Source: an uncultured Clostridia bacterium (lineage in GTDB: Bacteria > Bacillota > Clostridia > Oscillospirales > QAKW01). From it: a stretch of 12,283 nucleotides of DNA. The translations under genes were made by a program, and so were the position numbers. The DNA is taken from positions 1 through 12,283 of the forward strand of contig CALXGU010000029.1 of assembly GCA_944387905.1 (NCBI GenBank), in the 5' to 3' direction. A model generated the notes under the pieces. The model did no database searches. It saw only the letters and a list, made by a program, of their open reading frames with translations, and was not told the origin of the DNA. Below, piece after piece: positions 1-7,781 of this stretch (position 1 is its first letter; every line of letters starts with the position of its first letter).

Positions 1-34
1 CTTTGTCTTTTTTTATTAAAAAAGGAGAAAAGTT

Positions 35-2131
35 ATGAGTACAGTATCTGATTATTTTGGATGTAAAGTATTTGACGATAGGGTTATGAAGGCAACATTA
101 TCTGACAAAGTTTATTCATCGCTCAAAAAAACTATTGATGAAGGCACAGAGCTGAATATTGGAGTTGCCAACGCAGTTGCTGTTGCTATGAAAGACTGGG
201 CGGTGAAAAACGGCGCTACGCATTATACTCATTGGTTCCAGCCGCTTACCGGAATAACCGCTGAAAAACATGACAGTTTTATAACTCCATCTCCTGACGG
301 CGGAGTAATAATGGAGTTTTCCGGCAAGGAGCTTATTAAGGGCGAGCCTGATGCGTCTTCATTTCCGAGCGGCGGACTCAGAGCTACATTTGAAGCCAGA
401 GGATACACTGCATGGGATCCGACATCATACGCTTTTATCAAAGGCAAAACATTATGTATTCCTACAGCATTCTGCTCTTATTCCGGCCATGCGCTTGACA
501 AAAAGACACCGCTTTTGCGGTCTATGGAGGCGCTAAATAAACAGGCGCTGCGCATTTTAAAACTTTTCGGAAACGATACTGCTAAATGTGTTCGATCATC
601 AGTAGGTCCTGAGCAGGAATATTTTCTGATCACAAAAGAAATGTACGATCAGCGCCCGGATCTTCGGTTTACCGGCCGTACACTGTTTGGGGCAAAGCCT
701 CCTAAAGGCCAGGAAATGGATGATCATTATTTCGGTGTGATAAAACCGAGAGTCGCAGCATTTATGGAGGAACTCAATGAGGAGCTGTGGAAGCTTGGCA
801 TACTCGCAAAAACCGAACATAACGAAGTCGCACCGGCACAGCATGAACTCGCGCCTATATATACAACTACTAACATAGCTACCGATCATAACCAGCTGAC
901 AATGGAGATAATGCAAAAGGTAGCATCCAAACACGGACTTGTGTGCCTTCTGCACGAAAAACCATTTGCAGGCGTGAACGGAAGCGGAAAACATAATAAC
1001 TGGTCTATTGCAACCGATAAAGGGCAGAACCTGCTGTCGCCCGGCGAGACTCCGTATGAAAACGCACAGTTTTTACTGTTTTTATGCGCAGTTATAAAGG
1101 GTGTTGACGACTATCAGGATCTTCTGCGTATTTCAGTTGCTACTGCCGGCAATGACCACCGCCTTGGTGCAAACGAGGCGCCGCCCGCTGTTGTTTCTGT
1201 CTTTTTAGGAGATGAGCTTAATGCTGTTCTCGAAGCGATAGAGGAAGATACCCCGTATAAGGGAATACAAAAGACTCAGATGAAACTGGGCGTTGATGTC
1301 CTGCCCAAATGCAACCGTGATACTACGGACAGAAACAGAACATCACCGTTTGCCTTTACAGGCAATAAATTTGAATTCCGTATGCTGGGCTCATCAAACA
1401 GTATAGCATGTGCGAATATAATGCTGAACTCTGCAGTTGCCGAGAGCCTTAAAATATATGCGGACAGACTTGAAGGCGCCCGGGATTTTGAAACGGCACT
1501 TCATGAGATGATCAGAAAAACCATAAAAGATCATAAGCATATTATTTTCAACGGCAACGGATATGACGACAGCTGGATAAAGGAAGCAACGGAAAAACGC
1601 GGGCTGATGAATCTTCGCACTACACCTGATGCGCTTGAACATCTGCTTGATAAGAAAAATGTTGATATGCTTACCTCACACGGAGTATTTTCAGAGGCAG
1701 AGCTAAAATCGCGTTATGAAATAACGTTGGATAACTACTGCAAGACCATAATTATAGAAGCAAATACAATGGTTGATATGGCAAAGACGCAAATTGCTCC
1801 TGCGGTAGAGAAGTACACTGCCAATATTGCAAGATCCGCTGCTGCCAAAAAAGCCATAGACCCGTCTGTTGTATGTGCATTTGAGACAGGCCTTGTCAAG
1901 AAACTTTCAGTGCTTACTGACAAAATAGCTGCGGGAGCGGAAGTGTTGGACGAAGCGGTAGTTCAGCTTGGTAATGCAGATGACATAGGAACAGAGGCGG
2001 CGATGATACGTGATACAGTTTTGCCGAAAATGAGCGAGCTCAGGGTAGCGTGTGACGAGGCGGAGACATTGACAGCAAAAAGCTATTGGCCGTTTCCTAC
2101 TTACGCTGATTTGCTGTTTGGCGTAAAATAA
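35..2131 (+). CDS. glnN: Glutamine synthetase type III (GSIII)
   Basis: Cytosolic ligase that makes glutamine from glutamate, ammonium and ATP, the main entry of ammonium into metabolism. The 698-residue length is typical of the GSIII family and much longer than GSI (about 450-470). Visible motifs are the metal-binding glutamate segment GPEQEYF at residues 191-197, NEVAPAQHE at 263-271 and the substrate-binding stretch GVNGSGKHNNWS at 313-324; the N-terminal GSIII-specific region with THWFQPLTG is at about 65-73. The start is supported by AAAGGAG at 21-27, seven bases before the ATG. The stop lies 30 bases before the ammonium transporter with no terminator between them, so the two are probably cotranscribed. 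The promoter lies outside the window. The gene appears intact, and the assignment is near certain from motifs and length. Confidence 0.97.
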   Translation: MSTVSDYFGCKVFDDRVMKATLSDKVYSSLKKTIDEGTELNIGVANAVAVAMKDWAVKNGATHYTHWFQPLTGITAEKHDSFITPSPDGGVIMEFSGKELIKGEPDASSFPSGGLRATFEARGYTAWDPTSYAFIKGKTLCIPTAFCSYSGHALDKKTPLLRSMEALNKQALRILKLFGNDTAKCVRSSVGPEQEYFLITKEMYDQRPDLRFTGRTLFGAKPPKGQEMDDHYFGVIKPRVAAFMEELNEELWKLGILAKTEHNEVAPAQHELAPIYTTTNIATDHNQLTMEIMQKVASKHGLVCLLHEKPFAGVNGSGKHNNWSIATDKGQNLLSPGETPYENAQFLLFLCAVIKGVDDYQDLLRISVATAGNDHRLGANEAPPAVVSVFLGDELNAVLEAIEEDTPYKGIQKTQMKLGVDVLPKCNRDTTDRNRTSPFAFTGNKFEFRMLGSSNSIACANIMLNSAVAESLKIYADRLEGARDFETALHEMIRKTIKDHKHIIFNGNGYDDSWIKEATEKRGLMNLRTTPDALEHLLDKKNVDMLTSHGVFSEAELKSRYEITLDNYCKTIIIEANTMVDMAKTQIAPAVEKYTANIARSAAAKKAIDPSVVCAFETGLVKKLSVLTDKIAAGAEVLDEAVVQLGNADDIGTEAAMIRDTVLPKMSELRVACDEAETLTAKSYWPFPTYADLLFGVK

Positions 2132-2161
2132 ATATTAAGGCATAAGAAAGAAGATGAAAAT

Positions 2162-3917
2162 ATGGTTCTGGAGGAAATTACTAAATTAGTTGAGGAAAGC
2201 GTTACGGGAGAGATATTCGGCGTCTGGTATTTAATTGGCGCGGCTCTTGTATTCTTTATGCAGGCAGGGTTTGCCATGGTTGAAACAGGATTTACCAGAG
2301 CAAAAAAACGCCGGCAATATCATAATGAAAAACCTGATGGATTTTTGTATAGGAACAGTTGTATTTGTTCTGCTCGGTTTCAGTCTTATGATGGCGCAGG
2401 ATTATGTGCTGGGTATTTTCGGAGTTCCTAATCTTCAGATATTAACGGATTTCGGGGGATTTTTAAAGAGCGGCAATGCGCCTGTGTTTATCTTCAACCT
2501 TGTTTTCTGCGCAACAGCTGCTACAATAGTTTCCGGCTCTATGGCGGAAAGGACAAAGTTTGTATCTTACTGTATATATTCAGCGGTAATATCGCTGTTT
2601 GTATATCCAGTCGAAGCAGGCTGGGTATGGAACTCACAGGGCTGGCTGGCCCAGTTAGGATTTCATGATTTTGCGGGATCGGCGGCGATACATTCGGTCG
2701 GAGGTCTTACAGCTCTGATAGGAGCAATTATGGTCGGGCCGCGTCTTGGCAAATACATTAAGGATAAGTCAGGGAAAGTGACCAAAGTCAACGCGATACC
2801 GGGGCATTCTATACCGTTTGGAGCGCTGGGGTGTTTTATTCTCTGGTTCTGCTGGTATGGGTTCAACGGCGCTGCGGCTTGGGACAAAACTTCTCTCGCG
2901 TCTATTTTTGTCACAACCACTATTGCGCCTGCAGTAGCAACATGCACCACCATGATTTTCACATGGATCAAGAACGGCAAGCCTGATGTTTCGATGTGTC
3001 TTAACGGCTCGCTTGCCGGACTTGTCGCTGTGACCGCCGGATGTGATTCGGTAGATGCGTTCGGCTCTGCGATCATCGGCGCTGTAGCAGGTATCCTTGT
3101 GGTTGCGGTGGTTGAATTTCTTGATCTTAAATTACATATAGACGATCCGGTAGGCGCTGTAGGAGTTCACTTTGCAAATGGTGTTTGGGGAACCATAGCA
3201 GTGGGATTGTTTTCCAACCCGGATTCTCCTGCAGGACTTGAAGGATTGTTCTACACAGGAAGTTTTGATTTGCTGGGTATTCAATTGCTTGGTATAATGT
3301 CGATTCTTATCTGGACCGGCATTATGATGACAATAAGCTTTGTGATCATAAAAAAGACAATAGGCCTGAGGGTATCGGAAGAAGAAGAAATAAAAGGTCT
3401 GGACAGTACAGAGCATGGCCTTCCCAGTGCATATGCGGATTTTGTTACCGCTGTTGAAAGTCTGGACTACGGATATGATCAGGCTGTTGCTGTTTCAGGT
3501 GATGTGCCTGAGGCCGAAGCCATTCCGGTCAAAAAAATGCCTGTATTCAATGATGGTACTCCTAAATTCACAAAGGTGGAAATTATTTGTAAGGAATCAC
3601 GCTTTGAGGCATTGAATAAAGCAATGACGGATATAGGAATAACCGGTATGACTGTTTCGCACGTTTTAGGCTGCGGACAGCAAAAAGGAAAGACTGAATA
3701 TTACAGAGGCGTTGCAATCGAGGCTACTCTGCTTCCTAAAATACAGGTGGATATCGTAGTCAGCAAGGTACCTGTACGCACGCTTATCGAAACTGCTAAA
3801 AAGGTGCTGTATACCGGTAATATAGGTGACGGAAAAATATTTGTATATGATGTAGAGAATGTAGTCAAAGTCCGTACGGGTGAAGAGGGCTATGATGCAC
3901 TGCAGGATGTTGAATAA
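2162..3917 (+). CDS. amt: Ammonium transporter (Amt) fused to a C-terminal PII domain; frame broken by one extra A
   Basis: Membrane channel for ammonium/ammonia with an appended PII (GlnB/GlnK-type) sensor of ATP/ADP and 2-oxoglutarate. The N-terminal part (MVLEEITKLVEE... to VETGFTRAK) is read from the ATG at 2162. The Amt continuation starting NAGNIIMKNLMDF lies in the +1 frame. Removing one A from the A7 run at 2302-2308 joins them into a 584-residue protein carrying the conserved RAKNAGN motif. In that repaired protein the pore twin histidines are about H177 (DFAGSAAIH) and H336 (VGAVGVH). An acidic linker follows, and the PII domain spans about 469-584, with a T-loop QQKGKTEYYRG (Tyr about 514, the usual uridylylation position) and the nucleotide-binding GNIGDGKIF. 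No strong ribosome binding site precedes ATG 2162, only AAGAAAGAAG, so glnN translation may help. The base insertion may be a sequencing error, a real mutation, or corrected by slippage. Confidence 0.9.
2302..2308 (+). other. A7 homopolymer at the amt frameshift
   Basis: Seven A residues sit inside the codons for the conserved Amt motif RAKNAGN. Six A would give GCA AAA AAC GCC and an open frame. Seven A sends the upstream frame into a stop at 2429-2431. Restoration needs one base removed from the mRNA or a +1 ribosomal shift. A -1 shift does not restore the frame. Confidence 0.9.
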
Positions 3918-3936
3918 AATAAATAAAAGCGTTTGA

Positions 3937-4150
3937 GACATGACAAGTAACACGGATAAATCGCTAACAGCGAGTGCGGGACGGTGAGAGCCGCGCAGCA
4001 GGTGCCGTGTGAATAACACATGTTGAGCTGCAATCTGAAAATCTTTTAGTAGGTGCGCCGTCAAGCCACACGTCAGTTGGCATAGCTGAAAAATAAAGCT
4101 TTTTATGAGAACAAATATAGGTGGTACCGCGGGTACAGCGCTCGCCCTAT
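3937..4150 (+). promoter_or_regulatory. T-box riboswitch leader, Asn (AAC) specifier, upstream of asnB
   Basis: An mRNA leader that senses uncharged tRNA. Stem I base pairs 3937-3942 with 4019-4024 and 3950-3955 with 4005-4010. They enclose a specifier loop with AGTA at 3946-3949 on the 5' side and GAATAACA at 4011-4018 on the 3' side. The specifier is AAC at 4015-4017, followed by the usual A, and it decodes Asn, matching the downstream asparagine synthetase. The upper stem has the typical GGTGAGAGCC segment at 3983-3992. The T-box AGGTGGTACCGCG is at 4119-4131. The antiterminator can be drawn as 4117-4121 with 4146-4150, a bulge TGGTACC at 4122-4128, and 4129-4134 with 4140-4145. No competing terminator with a U-tract lies between 4150 and the asnB start. 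No convincing promoter or terminator is visible between amt and Stem I. Confidence 0.93.
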
Positions 4151-4186
4151 GGAATGCTGAAAAGTTATATTAACGGAGGAAATATT

Positions 4187-5767
4187 ATGTGTTCTATAAT
4201 GGGCTATTGCGGCAGGACAGCTGATATTGAGGCATTTAAGTCGGGATTTGACAAGACCAAATCACGCGGGCCTGATGACAGTAAAATCGTCGATACTGGA
4301 AAAGGCCTGCTTGGATTTCACAGACTGGCTATAATGGGTCTTCATCCTCAGGGCATGCAGCCGTTTTGTATGGACGATTGTTATGTTGTGTGCAACGGAG
4401 AGATATACGGATTTGAGAAATTCAGATCACAGCTGTCGGGAAAATATACCTTTAAAAGTGAATCCGACTGCGAGGTGATACTGCCGCTTTATAAAGAATA
4501 CGGACTAAAAATGTTTGAAATGCTTGACGCTGAGTTTGCTATGATTATATACGACGGCAGCAGCGGTAAGTATATCGCTGCCAGAGATCCTATCGGCATA
4601 CGTCCGCTTTATTACGGATATGACAAAAATGGTATTATTTTATTTGCAAGCGAGGCTAAAAACTTGGTCGGATTATGCCAAAAAGTCATGCCGTTTCCGC
4701 CGGGGCATTATTATACAGACGGCAAATTTGTATGTTACTGTGATATTGCCGCTGTTGACAGGATCATAAAAGATGACTTGGAGACGGTATGTACAAATAT
4801 CAGAGAAAAACTTATAAAGGGCGTTGAAAAACGACTTGTATCAGACGCAAAAGTAGGATTTTTGCTGTCAGGCGGACTGGATTCTTCGCTTGTATGTGCA
4901 ATAGCGGCAAAAAAGAGCGATAAGCCAATTCGTACATATGCAATAGGTATGAGTCAGGATGCTATTGATCTTAAATATGCAAAACGTGTCGCAGAATATA
5001 TCGGCAGTGATCATACAGAAGTTATCATTGATAAGCAGGACGTTATCGAGTCTCTTGAAAAAGTTGTTTCGGTGCTCGGTACATATGATATAACTACAAT
5101 CAGGGCAAGTATGGGCATGTACCTTGTGTGCAAGGCTATCCATGAAACAAGTGATATCCGTGTCATACTTACAGGCGAGATTTCAGATGAGCTTTTCGGA
5201 TATAAATATACTGATTTTGCTCCGGATGCCCAGGAATTTCAAAAGGAGTCACAAAAGAGAGTCAGAGAACTTCATATGTATGACGTTTTGCGTGCAGACA
5301 GATGCATTTCGGTAAACTCGCTTGAAGCGAGGGTGCCGTTCGGAGATTTGGATTTTGTAAAATATGTCATGGCGGTAGACCCTGAAATAAAACTGAATAA
5401 ATACGGAAAGGGCAAATACCTTCTGCGTCATGCGTTTGAAAAAGGTGACTATTTGCCGGATGATATACTTTGGCGTGAAAAAGCCGCTTTTTCCGATGCC
5501 GTAGGACATTCAATGGTGGATTATCTTAAAGAATACGCTCAAAGTCTGTACACGGATGAGGAGTTTTTTGAACACAGCGCAAAATATGAGCATGCCAAGC
5601 CTTTTACAAAGGAATCTTTGCTGTACAGAGAGCTGTTTGAAAAATATTATCCGGAGCAATCGGAAATGGTCACGGATTTTTGGATGCCGAATAAAAATTG
5701 GAAGGGCTGTAACGTAAATGATCCTTCAGCCCGAGTGCTGTCAAATTACGGCGACAGCGGAAAATAA
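4187..5767 (+). CDS. asnB: Asparagine synthetase B, glutamine-hydrolysing
   Basis: Converts aspartate, glutamine and ATP to asparagine and glutamate in the cytosol. The start is ATG 4187, which places the catalytic nucleophile at Cys2 (MCSIMGYCG) and follows the ribosome binding site GGAGGA at 4175-4180. An upstream in-frame start at 4121 would lie inside the T-box and bury the cysteine, so it is rejected. The N-terminal class II glutaminase domain shows RGPD at residues 27-30, NGEIYG at 70-75 and RDPIGIRPLYYG at 133-144. The C-terminal PP-loop synthetase domain shows SGGLDSS at 228-234 and TGEISDELFGYKY further on. The 526 residues are slightly shorter than E. coli AsnB (554). Regulation is expected through the leader's response to uncharged tRNA-Asn. 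Together with glnN it links ammonium fixation to asparagine supply. The gene is intact. Confidence 0.96.
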   Translation: MCSIMGYCGRTADIEAFKSGFDKTKSRGPDDSKIVDTGKGLLGFHRLAIMGLHPQGMQPFCMDDCYVVCNGEIYGFEKFRSQLSGKYTFKSESDCEVILPLYKEYGLKMFEMLDAEFAMIIYDGSSGKYIAARDPIGIRPLYYGYDKNGIILFASEAKNLVGLCQKVMPFPPGHYYTDGKFVCYCDIAAVDRIIKDDLETVCTNIREKLIKGVEKRLVSDAKVGFLLSGGLDSSLVCAIAAKKSDKPIRTYAIGMSQDAIDLKYAKRVAEYIGSDHTEVIIDKQDVIESLEKVVSVLGTYDITTIRASMGMYLVCKAIHETSDIRVILTGEISDELFGYKYTDFAPDAQEFQKESQKRVRELHMYDVLRADRCISVNSLEARVPFGDLDFVKYVMAVDPEIKLNKYGKGKYLLRHAFEKGDYLPDDILWREKAAFSDAVGHSMVDYLKEYAQSLYTDEEFFEHSAKYEHAKPFTKESLLYRELFEKYYPEQSEMVTDFWMPNKNWKGCNVNDPSARVLSNYGDSGK

Positions 5768-5774
5768 ATACACT

Positions 5775-5803
5775 AAACAGGCTTAATTTAAGCCTGTTTT
5801 TTT
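5775..5803 (+). terminator. Rho-independent terminator after asnB
   Basis: A perfect 11-bp hairpin (5775-5785 paired with 5789-5799, three-base loop) ends in a run of seven T at 5797-5803. It starts eight bases after the asnB stop. It closes the nitrogen block and separates it from sigG. Confidence 0.93.
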
Positions 5804-5913
5804 ATTAGTAAATATTCATTTCCTTAATTTCCAGAATATAACGAAAAAAATGAAAGCCGTACAGGTAATTTTGAAAATACGCTGTCAATAATGGTATTAC
5901 GGAGGAAATTAAG

Positions 5914-6687
5914 ATGATGAATAATAACAAGGTTGTTATCAGCGGAATAGACACCTCAAAGCTGCCTGTATTGACAGACGAGCAGAAAGAAGAACTGCTT
6001 ATACGTATAAAACAGGGTGATAAAAAAGCAAAAGACGAATTTATAAAGGGGAATTTAAGACTCGTGCTGTCAATAGTACAGAGATTTGCCGGCAGAGGCG
6101 AGAGTATGGATGATTTATTTCAAGTGGGGTGTATAGGCCTTATAAAAAGCGCGGAAAATTTTGACACTACTCTTGGCTTAAAGTTTTCCACCTACGGAGT
6201 ACCTATGATATTGGGGGAGATCCGCAGGTATCTGCGAGACAATAATATAGTGCGTGTGTCAAGAGCGATGCGTGATACTGCTTACAAGGCTCTGGCGGTA
6301 AAAGAGCGTTTGACGTCTGAAATGTCCAGAGAGCCTACTGCGGAAGAAATAGCCAAAGAGCTTGGAGTGCCAAAGGAAGATGTCGTGCTTGCGTTGGAGG
6401 CTATCGTAGACCCTGTTTCGCTTTTTGAGCCGGTGTATTCCGAGGGCAGCGACGCTATATATGTTATGGATCAGGTGAGTGACGGCGCAAGCGACAGTAA
6501 CTGGCTTGATGAAATTCTGATAAAGGAGGCAATATCCAATCTGCCTGACCGTGAAAGAGAGATCATAGCTTTGAGATTTTTGGACGGCAAGACTCAGATG
6601 GAGGTTGCAAAGGAAGTCGGTATATCCCAGGCGCAGGTCAGCCGTCTTGAAAAGGGAGCATTAAATAGGATAAAAAGTCAACTTTGA
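5914..6687 (+). CDS. sigG: RNA polymerase sporulation sigma factor SigG
   Basis: Forespore-specific late sigma factor that directs RNA polymerase to genes for spore DNA protection and germination. The 257 residues match SigG length. The N-terminal stretch GIDTSKLPVLTDEQ is the SigG-type extension (anti-sigma contact region). Region 2 is at about 45-114 with DDLFQVGCIGL and GEIRRYLRDNN, region 3 at about 118-190 with EPTAEEIAKEL and SLFEPVY, and region 4 at about 205-256 with the helix-turn-helix KTQMEVAKEVGISQAQVSR. VSLFEPVY and IYVMDQ separate it from SigF. Two ATGs, 5914 and 5917, are adjacent; GGAGGAA at 5901-5907 fits either. It is not next to sigE/spoIIGA as in Bacillus; the 110 bases after the asnB terminator must hold its own promoter, which I could not assign. 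A MecA-like gene follows 57 bases later with no terminator between. Confidence 0.96.
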   Translation: MMNNNKVVISGIDTSKLPVLTDEQKEELLIRIKQGDKKAKDEFIKGNLRLVLSIVQRFAGRGESMDDLFQVGCIGLIKSAENFDTTLGLKFSTYGVPMILGEIRRYLRDNNIVRVSRAMRDTAYKALAVKERLTSEMSREPTAEEIAKELGVPKEDVVLALEAIVDPVSLFEPVYSEGSDAIYVMDQVSDGASDSNWLDEILIKEAISNLPDREREIIALRFLDGKTQMEVAKEVGISQAQVSRLEKGALNRIKSQL

Positions 6688-6744
6688 CACAATTTTTTAT
6701 TCACCGGAATAGGATGTTGTAAGACAGATTTGGGTGAGTGATTT

Positions 6745-7341
6745 ATGCTGTTAAAGGTGATCGACAAGGATAAAGTAAAGGTGCTGATTGAAGACAAGGA
6801 TCTGGAAGAATACAGTGTCACGTTTGAAAAACTCGACAGCAACGATGCCTCTTCGCGGGAATTTTTACTGATGCTGCTCAATGAAATATACAGCAGCACC
6901 GGTCTGAATTTTCTGCAAAGTAAGGTGTTGGTAGAGGCTATCCCGGGTATATCAAACTCATACTATATTATTATCACGCGTCTTTCGCCGTCATCCGACA
7001 ATACTTTCAATATAGATAAAACGGCAAAGGCTGACGAGGATATGTATTTGTTTGAACTGTACAGTCCGGAAAATATCTTTGATATCGCCGGCGTTTTTGA
7101 AAAAAACAAGGACATAAAAATCAGTGCGACCCGGATGTATAAGTATCGCGGTAAATATTACTTTACGGTAGACTTTCCGCCTGAAACCGTCTCAGGTGAA
7201 CGATTTTATATTATTATAAAAAGCATCACCGAGTTTTGTATAAAGTGTAAATGGAGTTTAATAAATGAAGCGCTGCTGGAAGAGTGGGGAGAACTGATAG
7301 CCCAAAACCCCATACAAAGCATCAGAGCGCTATTAAAATAA
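6745..7341 (+). CDS. mecA: MecA-like adaptor protein for ClpC
   Basis: Probably an adaptor that binds substrate proteins and delivers them to the ClpCP protease. The 198 residues fit the family (about 200-220). The N-terminal substrate-binding part (about 1-80) has the MecA-like pattern VIDKDKVKVLIEDKDLEEY, then FLLMLLNEIYSSTGLNF and a VLVEAIPGISNSYYIIITR strand. A charged linker follows, and a C-terminal domain (about 100-198) begins MYLFELYSPENIFDIAGVF, as in the ClpC-binding domain. Identity to Bacillus MecA is low, so the family call rests on the two-domain layout and these patterns. The start ATG 6745 follows GGGTGAG at 6732-6738. It lies 57 bases after sigG on the same strand and is probably cotranscribed, which would place protease targeting in late forespore expression; that is an inference. 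Confidence 0.78.
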   Translation: MLLKVIDKDKVKVLIEDKDLEEYSVTFEKLDSNDASSREFLLMLLNEIYSSTGLNFLQSKVLVEAIPGISNSYYIIITRLSPSSDNTFNIDKTAKADEDMYLFELYSPENIFDIAGVFEKNKDIKISATRMYKYRGKYYFTVDFPPETVSGERFYIIIKSITEFCIKCKWSLINEALLEEWGELIAQNPIQSIRALLK

Positions 7342-7371
7342 AAAAGATGAGCACACGCTCATCTTTTTTAT
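7338..7371. terminator. Bidirectional hairpin terminator after mecA
   Basis: A perfect 14-bp inverted repeat (7338-7351 paired with 7358-7371) overlaps the mecA stop codon. It has six T on the 3' arm and six A on the 5' arm. It can therefore terminate mecA on the plus strand and back up the terminator of the converging minus-strand genes. Confidence 0.92.
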
Positions 7372-7410
7372 TTAATTTATTGATAAATATTCAGGTATAT
7401 ACTTAAGGCA

Positions 7411-7445
7411 AAATAAAAGCACCTGCAAAAGTTTCGCGGGTGCTT
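7411..7445 (-). terminator. Rho-independent terminator of the eno-MGMT operon
   Basis: On the minus strand a 10-bp hairpin (7445-7436 with 7426-7417, one G-T pair) is followed by TTTTATTTT. It lies 18 bases after the stop of the MGMT-family gene. Confidence 0.85.
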
Positions 7446-7463
7446 GATTCTATTTATACAAAA

Positions 7464-7769
7464 TCACGGCTGCCAGAGGAATTTTTTCAGATCTACCATA
7501 TTCTGATCGTCCACTTCAACGCCCTCGTTTTCCAGACGATGACGCTGCTCATCCAGTCCGCCGAAGACATACGCCGCGGCAAGTCTGCCGTGTCTGTTTA
7601 CGACTCTGTGGCAGGGTATCTGCGATGGATCCGGGTTTGCGTGCAGGGCATATCCTACAGCTCTTGATGCCATGGGAGAACCGCACATCGCCGCTATCTG
7701 ACCGTAGGTCGCGACCTTGCCTTTGGGTATTTTCTTTACTTTTTCATAAACAGTATCATAAAAACTCAT
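7464..7769 (-). CDS. Short MGMT-family protein (O6-alkylguanine-DNA alkyltransferase, DNA-binding domain only)
   Basis: Likely recognises O6-alkylguanine in DNA and may transfer the alkyl group to its cysteine. The 101 residues cover only the C-terminal catalytic/DNA-binding domain; the N-terminal domain of Ogt/Ada-C is absent. Seen in order are the helix-turn-helix part VATYGQIAAMCG (19-30), the arginine finger segment SRAVGYALHANP (35-46), the active-site IPCHRVV (51-57, Cys53) and GGLDEQRHRLENEGV. Cys53 is retained, unlike alkyltransferase-like (Atl) proteins, which have Trp there. It could therefore be a true methyltransferase or a sensor-type short form. Start ATG 7769 has GGTGAT three bases upstream (7773-7778). 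It begins 12 bases after the eno stop and should be translated from the same mRNA. The TGA stop at 7464 precedes a terminator. Confidence 0.9.
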   Translation of the reverse strand: MSFYDTVYEKVKKIPKGKVATYGQIAAMCGSPMASRAVGYALHANPDPSQIPCHRVVNRHGRLAAAYVFGGLDEQRHRLENEGVEVDDQNMVDLKKFLWQP

Positions 7770-7781
7770 ACTATCACCGAA

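Noticed and set aside
2295..2315. Programmed -1 ribosomal frameshift on the A7 run in amt
   Set aside because: The downstream frame is +1 relative to the upstream one, so a -1 shift would not restore it.
3666..4064. Minus-strand open frame covering the amt end and T-box leader
   Set aside because: It is antisense to a conserved PII domain and a structured RNA, has no recognisable family pattern and no supporting ribosome binding site.
4084..4104. Possible terminator hairpin AGCT...AGCTTTTT within the T-box leader
   Set aside because: Only a four-base stem with a nine-base loop, placed before the antiterminator rather than after it.
4121..4186. Earlier in-frame start for asnB at 4121
   Set aside because: It lies in the T-box core, has no ribosome binding site, and would remove the required N-terminal catalytic cysteine at position 2.
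5871..5900. Vegetative-type promoter TTGAAA / TATTAC before sigG
   Set aside because: The transcript would start inside the ribosome binding site, the -10 matches only four of six bases, and a sporulation promoter is expected.
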